From Atopsyche davidsoni (taxonomy: Eukaryota > Arthropoda > Insecta > Trichoptera > Hydrobiosidae): 64,000 bases of DNA. Of this stretch, positions 11,394 to 21,400 are shown in pieces (within the stretch, counting starts at the first letter, position 1; each line of letters starts with the position of its first letter). The notes beneath the pieces are model-generated. The model searched no databases, was not told the DNA's origin, and saw only the letters and a program-made list of their open reading frames with translations. Location: the NCBI GenBank assembly GCA_022113835.1, contig JAILWY010000003.1:10997501-11061500 (forward strand), read 5' to 3'. Position numbers and translations under genes: made by a program.

Positions 11394-11540
11394 TCGTGCG
11401 CAAAGTTATAATTTTTTTTCAAACATAGTAAAACACCCTGTGTTTTTGTTATGTGAGGTAAAACTGGTTGTGAGCACGTTTATTAAAAAATAAATACTTT
11501 CGAAATATGGTATATATCCGAAATGAAAAAGTCGTCGATA

Positions 11541-11757
11541 ATGATTAAGAACATTTTTTTAAATATTGAAAATTGATTAAAGAAACTCTTAGAAAAATAT
11601 ATCAACGTGATTTGTGCGGGATTCGAACCCACATCCCCTCGCTTACATGGCAGGTGCATTACCAACTATGCTAACCAATCACTAGTACTAGACAAGAATT
11701 TTTAATAATCATATCCTATAAATGAAACAATGTTCTTATTATGCCTAATTAAATATT
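11541..11757 (-). mobile_element. tRNA-derived SINE (family C), copy C1
   Basis: Read on the minus strand it has a D-arm-like TAGCATAGTTGGTAATGC, an anticodon-arm-like GCCATGTAAGC and a B box GTGGGTTCGAATCC, closed by GTGATT/AATCAC. A common tail follows (GAGTTTCTTTAATC...). The cloverleaf is complete enough to show a tRNA origin, but the loop CATGTAA lacks U33 and the tail is SINE-like, so this is not a tRNA gene. SINEs rely on RNA polymerase III boxes within the head and on a partner LINE for movement. Confidence 0.8.
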
Positions 11758-13248
11758 GTGTGACTTGCGTTTTGGCTCTGGTACTGAAGCTATCTTCAGG
11801 AATTCATTCATTACTCTTCTGAAGATGTATTCAATGTTTGAACCCGAATGCCAGACAAAACCAAACCAACTTTTCCGACCGCAAAGTTTCATCGTACATG
11901 CAATAAGGTTCGTTATCTTAAATTTCAGTTATAAGTTCAAAGAAGGTCCAAACTCTGGCTTGATAAGAGATTTTTTTTTAATTTGTATGAAAATGCTTTC
12001 AACAGTTCAATAACATATTTTTTTAGCACGCAAAGGCAAATATTTTAATAAAGCGATGTTGTATATAAACTACTAATCTGGTTATATGTGCATATATAAA
12101 ATAAACAAAGAAATAACAATAAAAAATGTAATCGCTTTATAAATTAAAAAAAAAAACTTTTCGCTACATCTCATATGAGACTCTGCGTATTTTCAGTAAA
12201 CCGATATTTCATCCCCTTGAAACCATTATATATAAAAACACCACAAAAACAGTAACAATGTTAGTATAAAACGAATTTGTTTTTTACATCCGTAAATGAA
12301 TTAATAAAACCCGATGTAATCAATTTTTCCCCTTCTAATAATTGTATTACAAAGCTTTTATAAAAAAAGATAGCTTCGTTGTTAGTATAAAGTGATATCG
12401 TTTTTTTGCTCCTGAAAATAAATGGAAACAGCCTGGTTGACGAGAACGTCACGAAACAAGCTTTTGGTCTTATATTTATGATTGCCTCTCACACTTACAA
12501 ATATCCAACACTTCAATCAAACGTAACCAGATATAGATCTCCATTATTGTGATTTGTTTCCGGTCCGAAGAGCCCCGTAGTATTTATAATCAGAGAGAAA
12601 GACAAGGAAACTACTGTGGAATTGAAAGCTCGTTAGACAGTTTGTCCATTATGTGTCAATTACTGCTCAAAGAAGCAATTTATCATAGAGATAAAATATT
12701 GACGAATAGCAAGCCTTTATTGTGAGAAATGTTGGAGTTTTGGTGGCAGAAATAAAATTACTAACGAACATAATATTTGTTGATATTTCTGTTTTATTTC
12801 ACTAATATGATTAAGAGTGACAAACGTAGAAAAATTTCTGAAATTAAAATCATTATCATCGCAAAGAACCAGGAATAATTAAAAAATAATAAAATAACCT
12901 TTCATTGATGTAATAGTTTTATCTGAAAAACCTACCTAATATTTAATTAAATATAAAACGTATCCAATGGTATTATTAAATAAAAAAAAAGTATGTTTAA
13001 ATTATTTAAAAATAATATTGATTCATAACTCATTGCAGTAAAAAGTCTTTTCTAATAGAAATGAATCAAATTGGCTAAAAGTTGGTAAAAAATAAAAATT
13101 ACAGATGTAAGTGGGTTAATTGTTTTTCTATTTGGAGTTAAAATAAAAATAACGTAAGGTTGTTTTTTGCATGCGTTGGTAAATTTTGTCATTGTATGAG
13201 AGCTTTGATAAAAAAATAATTAATCTTAATATCTTTAAAAAAATAAAC
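11758..13248. other. A+T-rich stretch with no gene seen
   Basis: An 85-codon plus frame (11756-12013) and a 63-codon minus frame (12452-12261) have no recognised domain. A slightly G+C-richer patch lies at about 12540-12640. Confidence 0.4.
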
Positions 13249-13277
13249 TGCCTAAATTAATAATATTAATTTAGGCA
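13249..13277. repeat. perfect 13-bp inverted repeat
   Basis: TGCCTAAATTAAT is followed, after three bases, by its exact complement. It could form a short hairpin or cruciform. Confidence 0.8.
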
Positions 13278-15387
13278 TAAAATGGTTTAAATTTGACTTA
13301 AAACAGTGTTGAAAATATTTATATTATTCATTTAGAATGAAAATAAATATTATCACGAAAATTTATTTTAGTTAATGGTTTTGAAATTTTACCCCATAAC
13401 TCGCGAAAGTATACCAAAAATATTTATCCTCGAATTTAATTTCAGCAATTGAACAAAAAAAACTTCCAAGCAATTAATTGTTTACAAAATTTTCTAATAC
13501 CGGCAATTTCCCCGTTTCTGTTGCGTATTTTCACAAGTAAAAAGCGTGTACATCCATGTTTATTAACTTTTAAGACTCGGGCTATTATTTCAACCAATTT
13601 ATATTTAGCGGGAGCTTCAAAGCCTCGAAATTATAATTGTAAAACAAATATTGAACGGGAAGCATCTCAGTTTAAAATGTCGCCGTTGATGGGACTTTAA
13701 ATTCATCAAGCATGGTAAGTAGAACGACTTGGGGTTTTAATGATAAACTGTCAATGTTTTTGTTCGGGGACAGTCTCTTTGCGCAACTTTCCAGATATAT
13801 TTGGACGCTAATTTACAAGAAGAAGAGATGACGAGTTCAGTGCCTTCAGTCATTGCTCAAATAAACTCTAAAGTTAGGGTTGATTGAAAATTAAAAGCGC
13901 GCAGATGAGTGATGATCGATAATATTTTATTTTGAATTTTAAAAAAGACGTCTCAATGGTTTGAATATAAAGTTTTCAGTCCAATACAAAAACATTTTAA
14001 TTTTAATAAAAGTATATAAAATGAATCATTATGATACTTATATCTGGTTGACTTGGCTATTTGGGAAATTCACAAGTAGTACTTTTCAGGCACGATTGCA
14101 TTGAACTTAAAAATCCTGCTTTGCATTTTAGATTTGCCCGTTACCCATTCGCGAGCTTCAATTAATGAAGCGAAATTAATAAGAAGCTTTGAATACGGTC
14201 ATGAATTTTAAATTGCGTCAGTTCTTCGTGCCCTCAACTATAAGTAATGAACGAAAACTGGATAATTACGAGTCCAGCGCACGAATCCTCGGCCTTTATA
14301 ATATTCGGAGTATTCTATTAAGAAAAATAAAGAAATCGAAACTTGGGTGTGTTTTTTCATTAAAAAAAAGGTTTTTTAGATTCACCAAAAAACAACAACA
14401 ATACAAAGAGATTCAATAAATTTTTAAATGTTCAATAAAATACTGATGTTAAGTTAAAAAAAATTGTTTTGTGTAAAATTTACTGTTACTGTTAAAGGAA
14501 ACAAAAAAATCACAAAGAAGATATTTTAATGTTAAATTATTCACCAAATAAAGAAAAATCAGAAATGAATAAAAGGGCTTAAAACAAATAAAAACATCAA
14601 AGATCAATTTATCAATTTAACTGAATAAATTTGCGTAATGTCGTTTAATATATTACGCTGTATTTTTTTAATCAAATTATGCATTGTAGCATTGAATTCA
14701 ACCAAGTGTTTAAAAAAATACAATATAAATTTAAATGATTTGTTGAAAATCTGGGAACGTGGGAAATTGATCAATTAGTTAAAATCAATTATGGCTGTGT
14801 CTGACTTACATCGGTTAATTATTTTAAAATTATGAAATTGAAAACAGTTTTGTTTTTTTACTAGAGTCGTTACAAACAATTTTAGATTACTGTACACAAA
14901 TTTAAATTCAATATTAATCTGATTTGATAATATTATTCTGGTTATAATTTTTAATGAACACGTACCAAATTTTTTTAAAATATAAATAGAAATTGTGTTT
15001 TATACTAGTATATTTATTCATGTATATAAATAAATAAGAATTTCTATGAGATATTCTTTTGGCAAATTAAGAAAGCTCTAAGAGAAATATGAGACTCTTT
15101 CGAGCATGGGTTTTTAAAGGCTCATCTATAGTATGATCTACAAGGTTTTATGATTAATTTTGGATGAAGAATTACATAATAGATACATTATTAGTGTTTT
15201 ATTTTTGTATTATGATTGAAAATAAGCTTTGTAACTACGCGTTCTGAAAGAAACAAACATGAAAGTAAAAATTGATTTTTTTTGTTATCAATATATCCAA
15301 GCTGTAATCCTTTGAATCGCTGAAATTGATTAAAAACGGAAAATCTTTATATTTTTTCCGAATGAAAATTGTATCTCTGTTCTTTTT
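13278..15387. other. A+T-rich stretch with no gene seen
   Basis: Open frames at 13449-13700 and 14189-14419 have no recognised domain. Slightly G+C-richer patches near 13480-13620 and 13780-13870 may be small islands. Confidence 0.4.
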
Positions 15388-15765
15388 CATCTACTGTCTC
15401 TCATCAGAGAAGGCTGTTGACCTTTTTACTGAGCATATACTCATGCTGAGACAGTGTTCATGGTTTTCTAAGAGGAAAATAGTGTAGTCAGTCCCCGAGT
15501 TCTTCTACACCGCAGTTTTATATTGAAAGGAAAAGTCCAATAGCATAATTATATAATCCTTTCCTTACAAAACTCTAGCGTTTAGATCTGATAAGAGGAG
15601 AAACGGATACAGAAGGCTCTCCACTTGGACAAGGTTCTTCCAAAGCACATCCCTCTACAATAATTCCAAGTCCACTACTCCATAACCGATCTTCAGCACA
15701 CGCTAAGGGTACAGAATGGCAGCCATGCACAAGCAACAGAATGGGGAGAGTGGGGTAACTTATAA
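15388..15765 (-). repeat. family E repeat, copy E2 (longest)
   Basis: Carries the E1 words and continues through AGATCTGATAAGAGG, CTCTCCACTTGGACAAGG, CACATCCCTCTACAAT and AAGTCCACTACTCCATAACC, which recur in E3 at 40423-40535. On the minus strand the conserved residues (FNIKLRCRRTRG, ENHEHCLSMSI) appear, interrupted by stops and frameshifts. It lies directly upstream of the mariner copy. Family identity is unknown. Confidence 0.7.
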
Positions 15766-15851
15766 GCGAGGCACATTCATAGGGTACAAAATACCACTAA
15801 AACGGCCTAAAACTCTCATACTTTCAAGAAAAACGCTTGAGTTAAAACATG

Positions 15852-16436
15852 CGAGGGCGGTCCTGTAAGTACATAGCCTACAAAAGAAAAACGAAAATTT
15901 TGGAAAAGTGGCGATTTATTTCTCAAAATAGTTTTTTTTCATAGCTCAATACACTTGACCCAGCGATGCTCCAACTTCTTTAACCCAGCGTTCTCAAGGT
16001 GGAAGATCACTTTTTTCTTCGCCAATATCTCGCACACCTTCAATCGGCGGTCTACCAATACGAGATCGTGGATTTTTGTCAAGTTATCCTCCGTGGTAGC
16101 CATTTTCGGGGCACCTGGGCGGTGCTCATCAAAAACCGACGTGCGACCACGTTGAAACTCGTTAAACCAATTTTTGACGGTCACCATCGATGGAGAAGAG
16201 TCACCGCACACAGCATCTAAGCGCTCTTTGATTTGAATCGAATCACCGACCGATATTGCTCTTTTTCCATTTTTCTAAAATACGCGTACACGTCCGCTTT
16301 CACACGCGGTCAAAACAAAACTACGAGTCCGATTCGGCTGAAATTTTGAAAGTAGCCGTCTACGAAAATGTACTATATGATAGTAAATCTCTCTTGCGAT
16401 ACTAGCACCATCTAAGTACTTGTCGGACCGCCCTCG
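15852..16436 (-). mobile_element. mariner element with large internal deletions
   Basis: The ends are inverted repeats: CGAGGGCGGTCCTGTAAGTA on the left, and CGAGGGCGGTCCGACAAGTA on the right read on the minus strand. A TA follows on the right (16437-16438) and TG on the left, consistent with a decayed TA target duplication. A full mariner is about 1.3 kb. At 585 bp this copy has lost most of the transposase and cannot be autonomous, although both termini remain and could be mobilised in trans if a related transposase is present. Confidence 0.9.
15939..16270 (-). pseudogene. mariner transposase, broken remnant
   Basis: The original start is the ATG read from 16270. About 12 codons later the frame breaks: a deletion with frameshift removes the end of the first helix-turn-helix region. 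A new frame (from 16211) then gives the recognisable DNA-binding part, with residues VKNWFNEFQRGRTS, the DE-RPGAP linker motif and TTEDN-TKIHDLV. After KVCEI a second deletion jumps to the AKKKVIFH-ENA block of the catalytic core, and a third jumps to the C-terminal KKLEHRW-KCIEL. The aspartates of the DD34D triad are absent, including the one expected in FHQDN, which reads FHLEN. The family is mariner, mauritiana-like by these motifs. It is non-functional as a transposase. Confidence 0.9.
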
Positions 16437-16830
16437 TATATAGATTAACCGATTCCCATATGATGAGTATCCATGTAGTTCACGCGCGGAGCCCCTGAAG
16501 CCTAAACAAATGAACGCCGCCGCGCCGTTCATTTGTTTCGTCTCCTGAAAGTTCCTCCCCTTCGAGGCGTCCCCGTGACGGATGCGCGGCGCTTTGCGGC
16601 CATTTTCTCGCTCATTTCAATTTGTTGAGAGCTTTTGTAATCCGGCGTCAATCGGGGAGCCCCGGCGCTTCTCGTCACATCGGCCCCCGCTTGCTTATGA
16701 TAATTCGTCAAAAGAAGTAACCCCCTCGGAGCGAATGGGGGAGAGTGAGCCCGCGGGGGTGAAAATCGCTCTGATTACGGCCTATTATTTGTGCGGAAAT
16801 GAAAAACACGACATTACATGAAAATTTCAA
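16437..16830. promoter_or_regulatory. G+C-rich island next to mariner (candidate regulatory element)
   Basis: About 390 bp of markedly G+C-rich sequence with words such as GTAATCCGGCG, GGGAGCCCCGGCGC, CCCGCGGGGG and GATTACGG. Frames on both strands (16582-16821 plus, 16711-16529 minus) are open only because of composition. They share no recognised domain. It could be a conserved enhancer or a CpG-rich promoter. No TATA box or obvious initiator was found. Confidence 0.35.
16504..16538. repeat. perfect 13-bp hairpin with G+C-rich loop
   Basis: AAACAAATGAACG (16504-16516) and its exact complement (16526-16538) enclose a 9-base loop, CCGCCGCGC. The arms carry paired AACAAATG/CATTTGTT words, resembling an inverted SOX-type dimer site. 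Confidence 0.8.
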
Positions 16831-16976
16831 CGTTTTCTCTCGATTTTCTCATTCTATTCTTCAATGATATCACACTGTTTATTGATTACGATAATAAGGA
16901 ATTTTAAATGTATATAAACATGTAAGTTTTTTAAAACAAATACAAGTTATATGTTTTTATGACAATTGAACTTTTA

Positions 16977-17166
16977 ATATTTTTTTGAGTAAAATACTTG
17001 AGTGATTTTCCACATGTTCGTTTTTATTTAATTCTGTTTGATAATGCCAACGTGAAAGGTTGGCGAAACGGGTCACAAATAAAAACGAACTGTGGAAAAT
17101 CACTCAAGTATTTTTTTCCATGTGAATTCCACCAAGTACTCTATGTCAAAAATATTGAATTTCTTA
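16977..17166 (+). mobile_element. family A fold-back element, copy A3, with 12-bp target duplication
   Basis: Starts with TTTTTTGAGTAAAATACTTG and ends with AATATTGAATTTCTT. AATTGAACTTTT flanks it on both sides (16965-16976 and 17167-17178, adjusting one base). The centre reads TTTGATAAT, then GCCAAC and GTTGGC as a stem around GTGAAAG, then GAAAC and GGTCAC (17036-17075). No frame is seen. The matching flanks show that the unit moved as a whole with these ends. Confidence 0.75.
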
Positions 17167-17494
17167 ATTGAACTTTTCACAAGAAAAAAATGTGTAATAA
17201 CCTTATCTTACTTAGTATTTAATAGAAAATGAAATAGATATAAAACAGTTCTTATTAAAATCGTACAATATTGAAGAAGAAATTAGTATTTTTTTTACTA
17301 AATAGCAGGTTAATTAAATCAGAAGCGCTTTAAGAGATTGTATTGAGAGGCGAAAAGAACGGTACTTAATACGTAAGTGGTAATTAGGGAATTTATTGTG
17401 ATGTTAAACAATGAGTAGATTAGATTTTAGCAATTATTTGAGTAAAGCGCTCTACATTATCTCCATTTGAATTTTCAAAGTGATTCATTGTTAG

Positions 17495-17600
17495 GTGGAT
17501 AAAGGACTCCCTTTGGCCGTACATTAGGGAGACCAGAGATTTCCGCCGTCGCGGGAAGTGTTGCGCTGTCCTTTCCAACACAATACGGCCACCATATTTG
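17495..17600. other. small G+C-rich island
   Basis: Contains CTTTGGCCGTACATTAGG, TTTCCGCCGTCGCGGG and AATACGGCCACCATATTTG, the last resembling a CArG-like or YY1-like word. No frame continues through it. Confidence 0.25.
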
Positions 17601-17990
17601 TTATTCTTGCAAGAAAAGCACGGAATGCTTTACTCTGGCGTAATTTTAAAGCTTTCAGAGTGGTATAACCACAAACTTGCATTCTTTTTATTTAAAAATA
17701 TAAAGCAACTATTGATATTTTTACAAGTACTGAGACAAAAGTCTAAAACTACCACTAAACGAAAGTCAAAAACTAGCAATATAATGTATGGAAATAGTAT
17801 TAATAAAAATAAAATTAATAATTTCCAGATAATTTGTAAACATTTCAAGTGTACCAAGATCAATCTCAGGGAATAAATGTGTTTCAATAATAATAATCAA
17901 AAATAATTTTTGGGAATAAATATATACGGGTAGGGATGAGTAAGAGTAAATTAATAAAAAATCAGATAAAAAAAGAGATTGTATGCCTTT
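17601..17990. other. A+T-rich segment with overlapping 85-92 codon frames, not credible as genes
   Basis: The same DNA is open on both strands (17598-17876 plus, 17887-17630 minus) with Lys/Asn- or Leu/Ile-rich translations, as expected of random A+T DNA. Confidence 0.3.
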
Positions 17991-18140
17991 TTTGTGGATT
18001 GAACGTCAATCAAGTGCGTATTTATTTAATATGATTAGGCTCGTTAGCATAATTGGACAATGCACCGGCTATGTAAGCTTGGGTATGTGATTGCGGATAT
18101 TTTTCTGAGATTTTATTTAATCATTTTCATATGTGCCTAA
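17991..18140 (+). mobile_element. tRNA-derived SINE (family C), copy C2
   Basis: Starts with the family head GAACGTCAATCAAGTGCGTA, followed by GCTCGTTAGCATAATTGG, TGCACCGGCTATGTAAGC and the tail TTTTTCTGAGATTTTATTT to TGCCTAATCATACT. The B box is degraded (GTGATTGCGG). Confidence 0.7.
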
Positions 18141-18335
18141 TCATACTAAAAAATAGATTAATAATGATTAAGCTTATTTGTGTGGAATTCGAACCCAAAT
18201 CCCCAAGCTTTCATGGCCGGTGCATTACCAATTATGCAAACGAATCACTATTATTTGACAAGATTTTTTAACAATCATATCCTACAAGTGAAACAACGTA
18301 CTTATTATGCCAATTAAATATTGCACATAATTTAT
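18141..18335 (-). mobile_element. tRNA-derived SINE (family C), copy C3
   Basis: On the minus strand it has TTAGTTTGCATAATTGGTAA-like D arm, GCACCGGCCATGAAAGC and GGTTCGAATTCC. It is tail-to-tail with C2, sharing the junction near 18130-18150. Confidence 0.7.
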
Positions 18336-18337
18336 TC

Positions 18338-18424
18338 CAGTGCATAATTGGTAATGCACCGGCCACGAAAGCTTGGGAAGTTTCTTCAATCATTTTTCAA
18401 TATTTGAAAAAATGTACTTAATCA
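18338..18424 (+). mobile_element. tRNA-derived SINE (family C), partial copy C4
   Basis: GTGCATAATTGGTAATGCAC, GGCCACGAAAGCTTGGG and the tail TTCAATCATTTTTCAATATT with TGTACTTAATCATTA. The B-box part is deleted. Module D follows directly. Confidence 0.65.
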
Positions 18425-18495
18425 TTATCAATCAATAAAACCTGTATAGGCAAAATCGTACATCCTGTGAGACGGTCTTCACAAAAAATCAATAA
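18425..18495 (-). repeat. module D repeat, copy D1
   Basis: Read on the minus strand: ATTTTTTGTGAAGACCGTCT, then ACGATTTTGCCTATACAGG. The same ordered words occur at 52035-52094 and 56693-56770, and decayed at 30898-30955. Confidence 0.7.
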
Positions 18496-18539
18496 TATAA
18501 AAAATAGATTATTGTTCATGGAAGTGATGTCGCCCCATG

Positions 18540-18760
18540 GAATAAGAACATACGTGTAATGTTGGACCGCAGTGACAAAACGCTCCCACGCAGGGGACAT
18601 ATTTTCCTGCTGTTCCGTGTTTCGTGTTTCGTGTTGCCTACTCCGACCTTGTGAAGGACAGGGAAGGCACGTCTCGCTGAAGAAAATATCACCCATCTCA
18701 GGAATGAAACTCCTGAAATGGGAGGCCGGTCCTTTACACTGTAGATTGGGTCTTATATTA
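18540..18760. promoter_or_regulatory. G+C-rich island with short tandem repeat and inverted repeat
   Basis: Contains three units of CGTGTTT (18616-18635) and an imperfect inverted repeat from CCCATCTCAGGA to TCCTGAAATGGG (18692-18722). Both strands are open by composition only. It may be a regulatory element. Confidence 0.3.
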
Positions 18761-19399
18761 TAAAATATTGTGACGCTCGGCTGTATTTGCCTTTTCTGGA
18801 ATAAGTAGCGCGAGAGAATCGTTTGTATTTTGGTGCAACGATGATTCCGGCCTTAAATGCTTGGTTACTATAAAATATATATATATATAATATTATCAAG
18901 GGTTTTTTGTTTGGGTGAATTTTTAATTCGTGGCCAAATAAATAAAATATACAATAGACAGGTTTGTGCGAATGATACATTAAATTTTATACAACAGTAT
19001 TTGTTGCCTTCCGTGATTTCGAAAGTCACAAAAAAACTACTCAGCGTCTTATTCGCAATAGCGTCTTAAGCAGAATCAAATTTATTTTCATACAACTTTA
19101 TACTTTTCATAGATTTTTTATTAATGGTGTCTAAAAATGTCAAATTTTAGTGTTATTATTGTTTTTAGAAATAACGGTATTTTAAAGTGAAAGTTATTTT
19201 ATTTTGTAATCAAATAAAACCAGCTATTTATTTGCTTTCAATCGATATGAAAAGTTTTTTTTTAATATATTTTAATATGAAAAAAATTAAAGCGTTTTCT
19301 TAAGGTTTCTTTCAAAATGTAGCTTCCCTCCTGTATCACAAAAAAGATAGTCAATTGTACTTAAATAATAGCTTCGCGTTTCAAACATCCGTAGCCAGA

Positions 19400-19740
19400 G
19401 GCGTTGGCATCTACTTTTTTTTTTTATTATTTGTCATCCATTTACGAACGTCACACAAAGAGGTCCCTATTGGGTCTGTCTTGCAGGCTCTATTGTGAGG
19501 AATTGTGTGCTTCCATGCCTTCAATAGTTTGACGGACGAGCGCCGGAAGTGGCGGCGCTGTCGTGCCTCGGATAAAAGCTTGCGTTTTCGCCGGAGCTTT
19601 CTATGACCGCTTTGTGTAATAGTATTATGTATGACATAATGTGCGATTTGTATGGCGCGGACGTGAGATACGATACAAGCCGGAGAACGAGGGTCAAAGT
19701 TTACTCTCACATGCAACTACGTACGCGATGTAACCATAAC
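19400..19740. promoter_or_regulatory. G+C-rich island with ETS-type site (candidate regulatory element)
   Basis: Contains CCGGAAGT (19543-19550, ETS core) followed by GGCGGCGCTG, and AGGGTCAAAGTTTA near 19690 (nuclear-receptor-like half site). The minus strand is open for 101 codons (19716-19411) with an Arg/Lys-rich translation I do not recognise, so a coding alternative cannot be excluded. Confidence 0.3.
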
Positions 19741-20044
19741 GTAGTTTTTTTTTTATCCTGAAACCTTATTCAAATTTAAAATAGTGATACAGATTTGTTT
19801 GAATTTTTGTTATATTGCCTAGCCATCAAAAACTTGAGATAGTGGTATTTTAAGAGTAAAGCCTTGACGCTTAAAGTGTTTTGACAGTATAAAAATGTAA
19901 ATAACAACTTGTATTTAACTCAATACTTGTACGATTTTATACTTTACAGCAGAGCTACATATATGATTTAAATACAATATAAACATTTTTTAAAGTGAAA
20001 AATTGAAACATAATGAGTATTTATTAACATAGTTAATATAATAA
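19741..20044. other. A+T-rich stretch, nothing recognised
   Basis: No repeat, RNA or coding signal. Confidence 0.5.
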
Positions 20045-20130
20045 TAATGATACTGTAATGTGTGAGGGTGTAACGTAGGTAGTATATATGATACGGAATC
20101 TACGTTGCATGCTCACACTTATTCAGTCTT
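20045..20130. ncRNA. possible pre-miRNA-like hairpin
   Basis: Arms of 19 bases (20060-20078 and 20100-20118) pair at 16 positions around a 21-base loop. The outer part is GTGTGAG/CTCACAC and the inner part AACGTAG/CTACGTT. Flanking sequence can add a few pairs. Length and bulges fit a small-RNA precursor, but the hairpin could also be a relic of an inverted repeat. No known mature miRNA is recognised. Confidence 0.25.
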
Positions 20131-20394
20131 ATAATAAACGCTGTACTGAATAAACGTGTTTGATTCAATACATTACAGATACTTAATATAATTACGACAG
20201 TTATTTTTGAATATATCAATGCACAAATATATTTTGTAAAAGTGGGTTTGCTACCCCTGCTTTACAGTGTGTTAAATTTAATAGAACGACACCTTAATTT
20301 TATATCAAATACTCATGGCTTACTATGACTTCGTGTCAGTTCAATAAAAATATCGTTTGGGCATGCATTGCATTATTATGCATGGTTTTTTTTA

Positions 20395-20830
20395 ATACTG
20401 TCGGCCTCGGGCAGCGCTGTAGTACTGTATAAAAAAAACTTCATTCGTCAAGGGGGGTTTCCCATGGAACGTATCCTGACTTTCTATAGAGACAGCGTCT
20501 CCGTGATGCACTGAAAAACCTGAAAGCTGAGCTTCTGGATGTTAGACGTTTATCCATCGGTTCATAACACATGGACGGTGTTCAAGGAAGCTGGATTCCT
20601 CAAAAATAATAGTTTCGCAACCTCGGAGCATGCAATGTCTTATTACTTGCAAGGAGTGCGCTCTGCTGGATATTAGACCTTCATACATCGGCTCACACCA
20701 CAGAGGCGGTGGTCAAGACAGGCATTCCAGAAGCTCCGATAATTTAATTGGCAAAGTTCTCGCCCGAGCCACGCCGGCCATAATCCTCGGTCGATATTAG
20801 TTCGCGGAAACTCTGCAACTTATTTAATGA
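20395..20830. promoter_or_regulatory. G+C-rich island containing a diverged tandem dimer
   Basis: About 430 bp richer in G+C than its flanks. Two diverged copies of a roughly 130-bp unit lie head to tail (about 20529-20602 and 20658-20733). The downstream part has GATAATTTAATTGGCAAAG and GAGCCACGCCGGCCATAATC, homeodomain-like words in GC context. No frame spans it. Confidence 0.35.
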
Positions 20831-21320
20831 GATATTTCTACCATCGATATTATACTGTAGCATAACAAACAATGCTTAAAATATACTAATAACGCTGGCT
20901 ATCCCAGTATTTCACACATCAACATATTTGTAACTTTAAATAGTTCTGAACTTTTAGACTGTGGCTTTTTTGATGAAGAAACCTCCAAAAATGTAACTGA
21001 TGTTGTGAATTTTAAAACCCACAAAAATGTTTTATAAAAATATTCACAAATTTCATTTACAATGTATGGTATTTAATAAATAATACGTCGTTACATTTGG
21101 AATTAATGTATACTCAATATTGGTTATAACTTATATATTTAGATAAAACTAACCAATGCTTACAAAAACGTTTTGTTCTAGATTTCATTGATTATATCGT
21201 TTTTGTTTTCTATTAAGCTATTTTTATTTTATAAATATTTATAAAGTTATGCAAGAAATAAAAATATCAAATCCATGATAGCCAAAAGCAATATAAAATA
21301 TCAAGAAAAATATGTTTTTG
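20831..21320. other. A+T-rich stretch, nothing recognised
   Basis: No repeat or coding signal placed. Confidence 0.5.
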
Positions 21321-21324
21321 AGAG

Positions 21325-21400
21325 TTTTGCCACGTCAAGGTCCTCCAACGTTTCGGTTTCCGTACTGGATCTATTATCAAGATAAATTGTTGGATTTCAT
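21325..21400 (-). repeat. hammerhead-like/Penelope-terminal-like remnant of a second family
   Basis: Read on the minus strand from about 21382 to 21342: TTGATAATAGATCC, then AGTACGGAAACCGAAACG, then TTGGAGG. This is the order box TTGATAA, stem, GAAAC also seen in family A, but the sequence is otherwise different. Penelope-like elements are known to carry hammerhead motifs in their terminal repeats. Here the stem has decayed and the catalytic box is changed, so this is a tentative call. Confidence 0.35.

Noticed and set aside
16529..16821. Protein genes in the G+C-rich block
   Set aside because: Open frames on both strands follow from G+C richness. There is no recognised domain and no start context.
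17598..17887. A gene on either strand
   Set aside because: Both strands are open over the same A+T-rich DNA with low-complexity translations.
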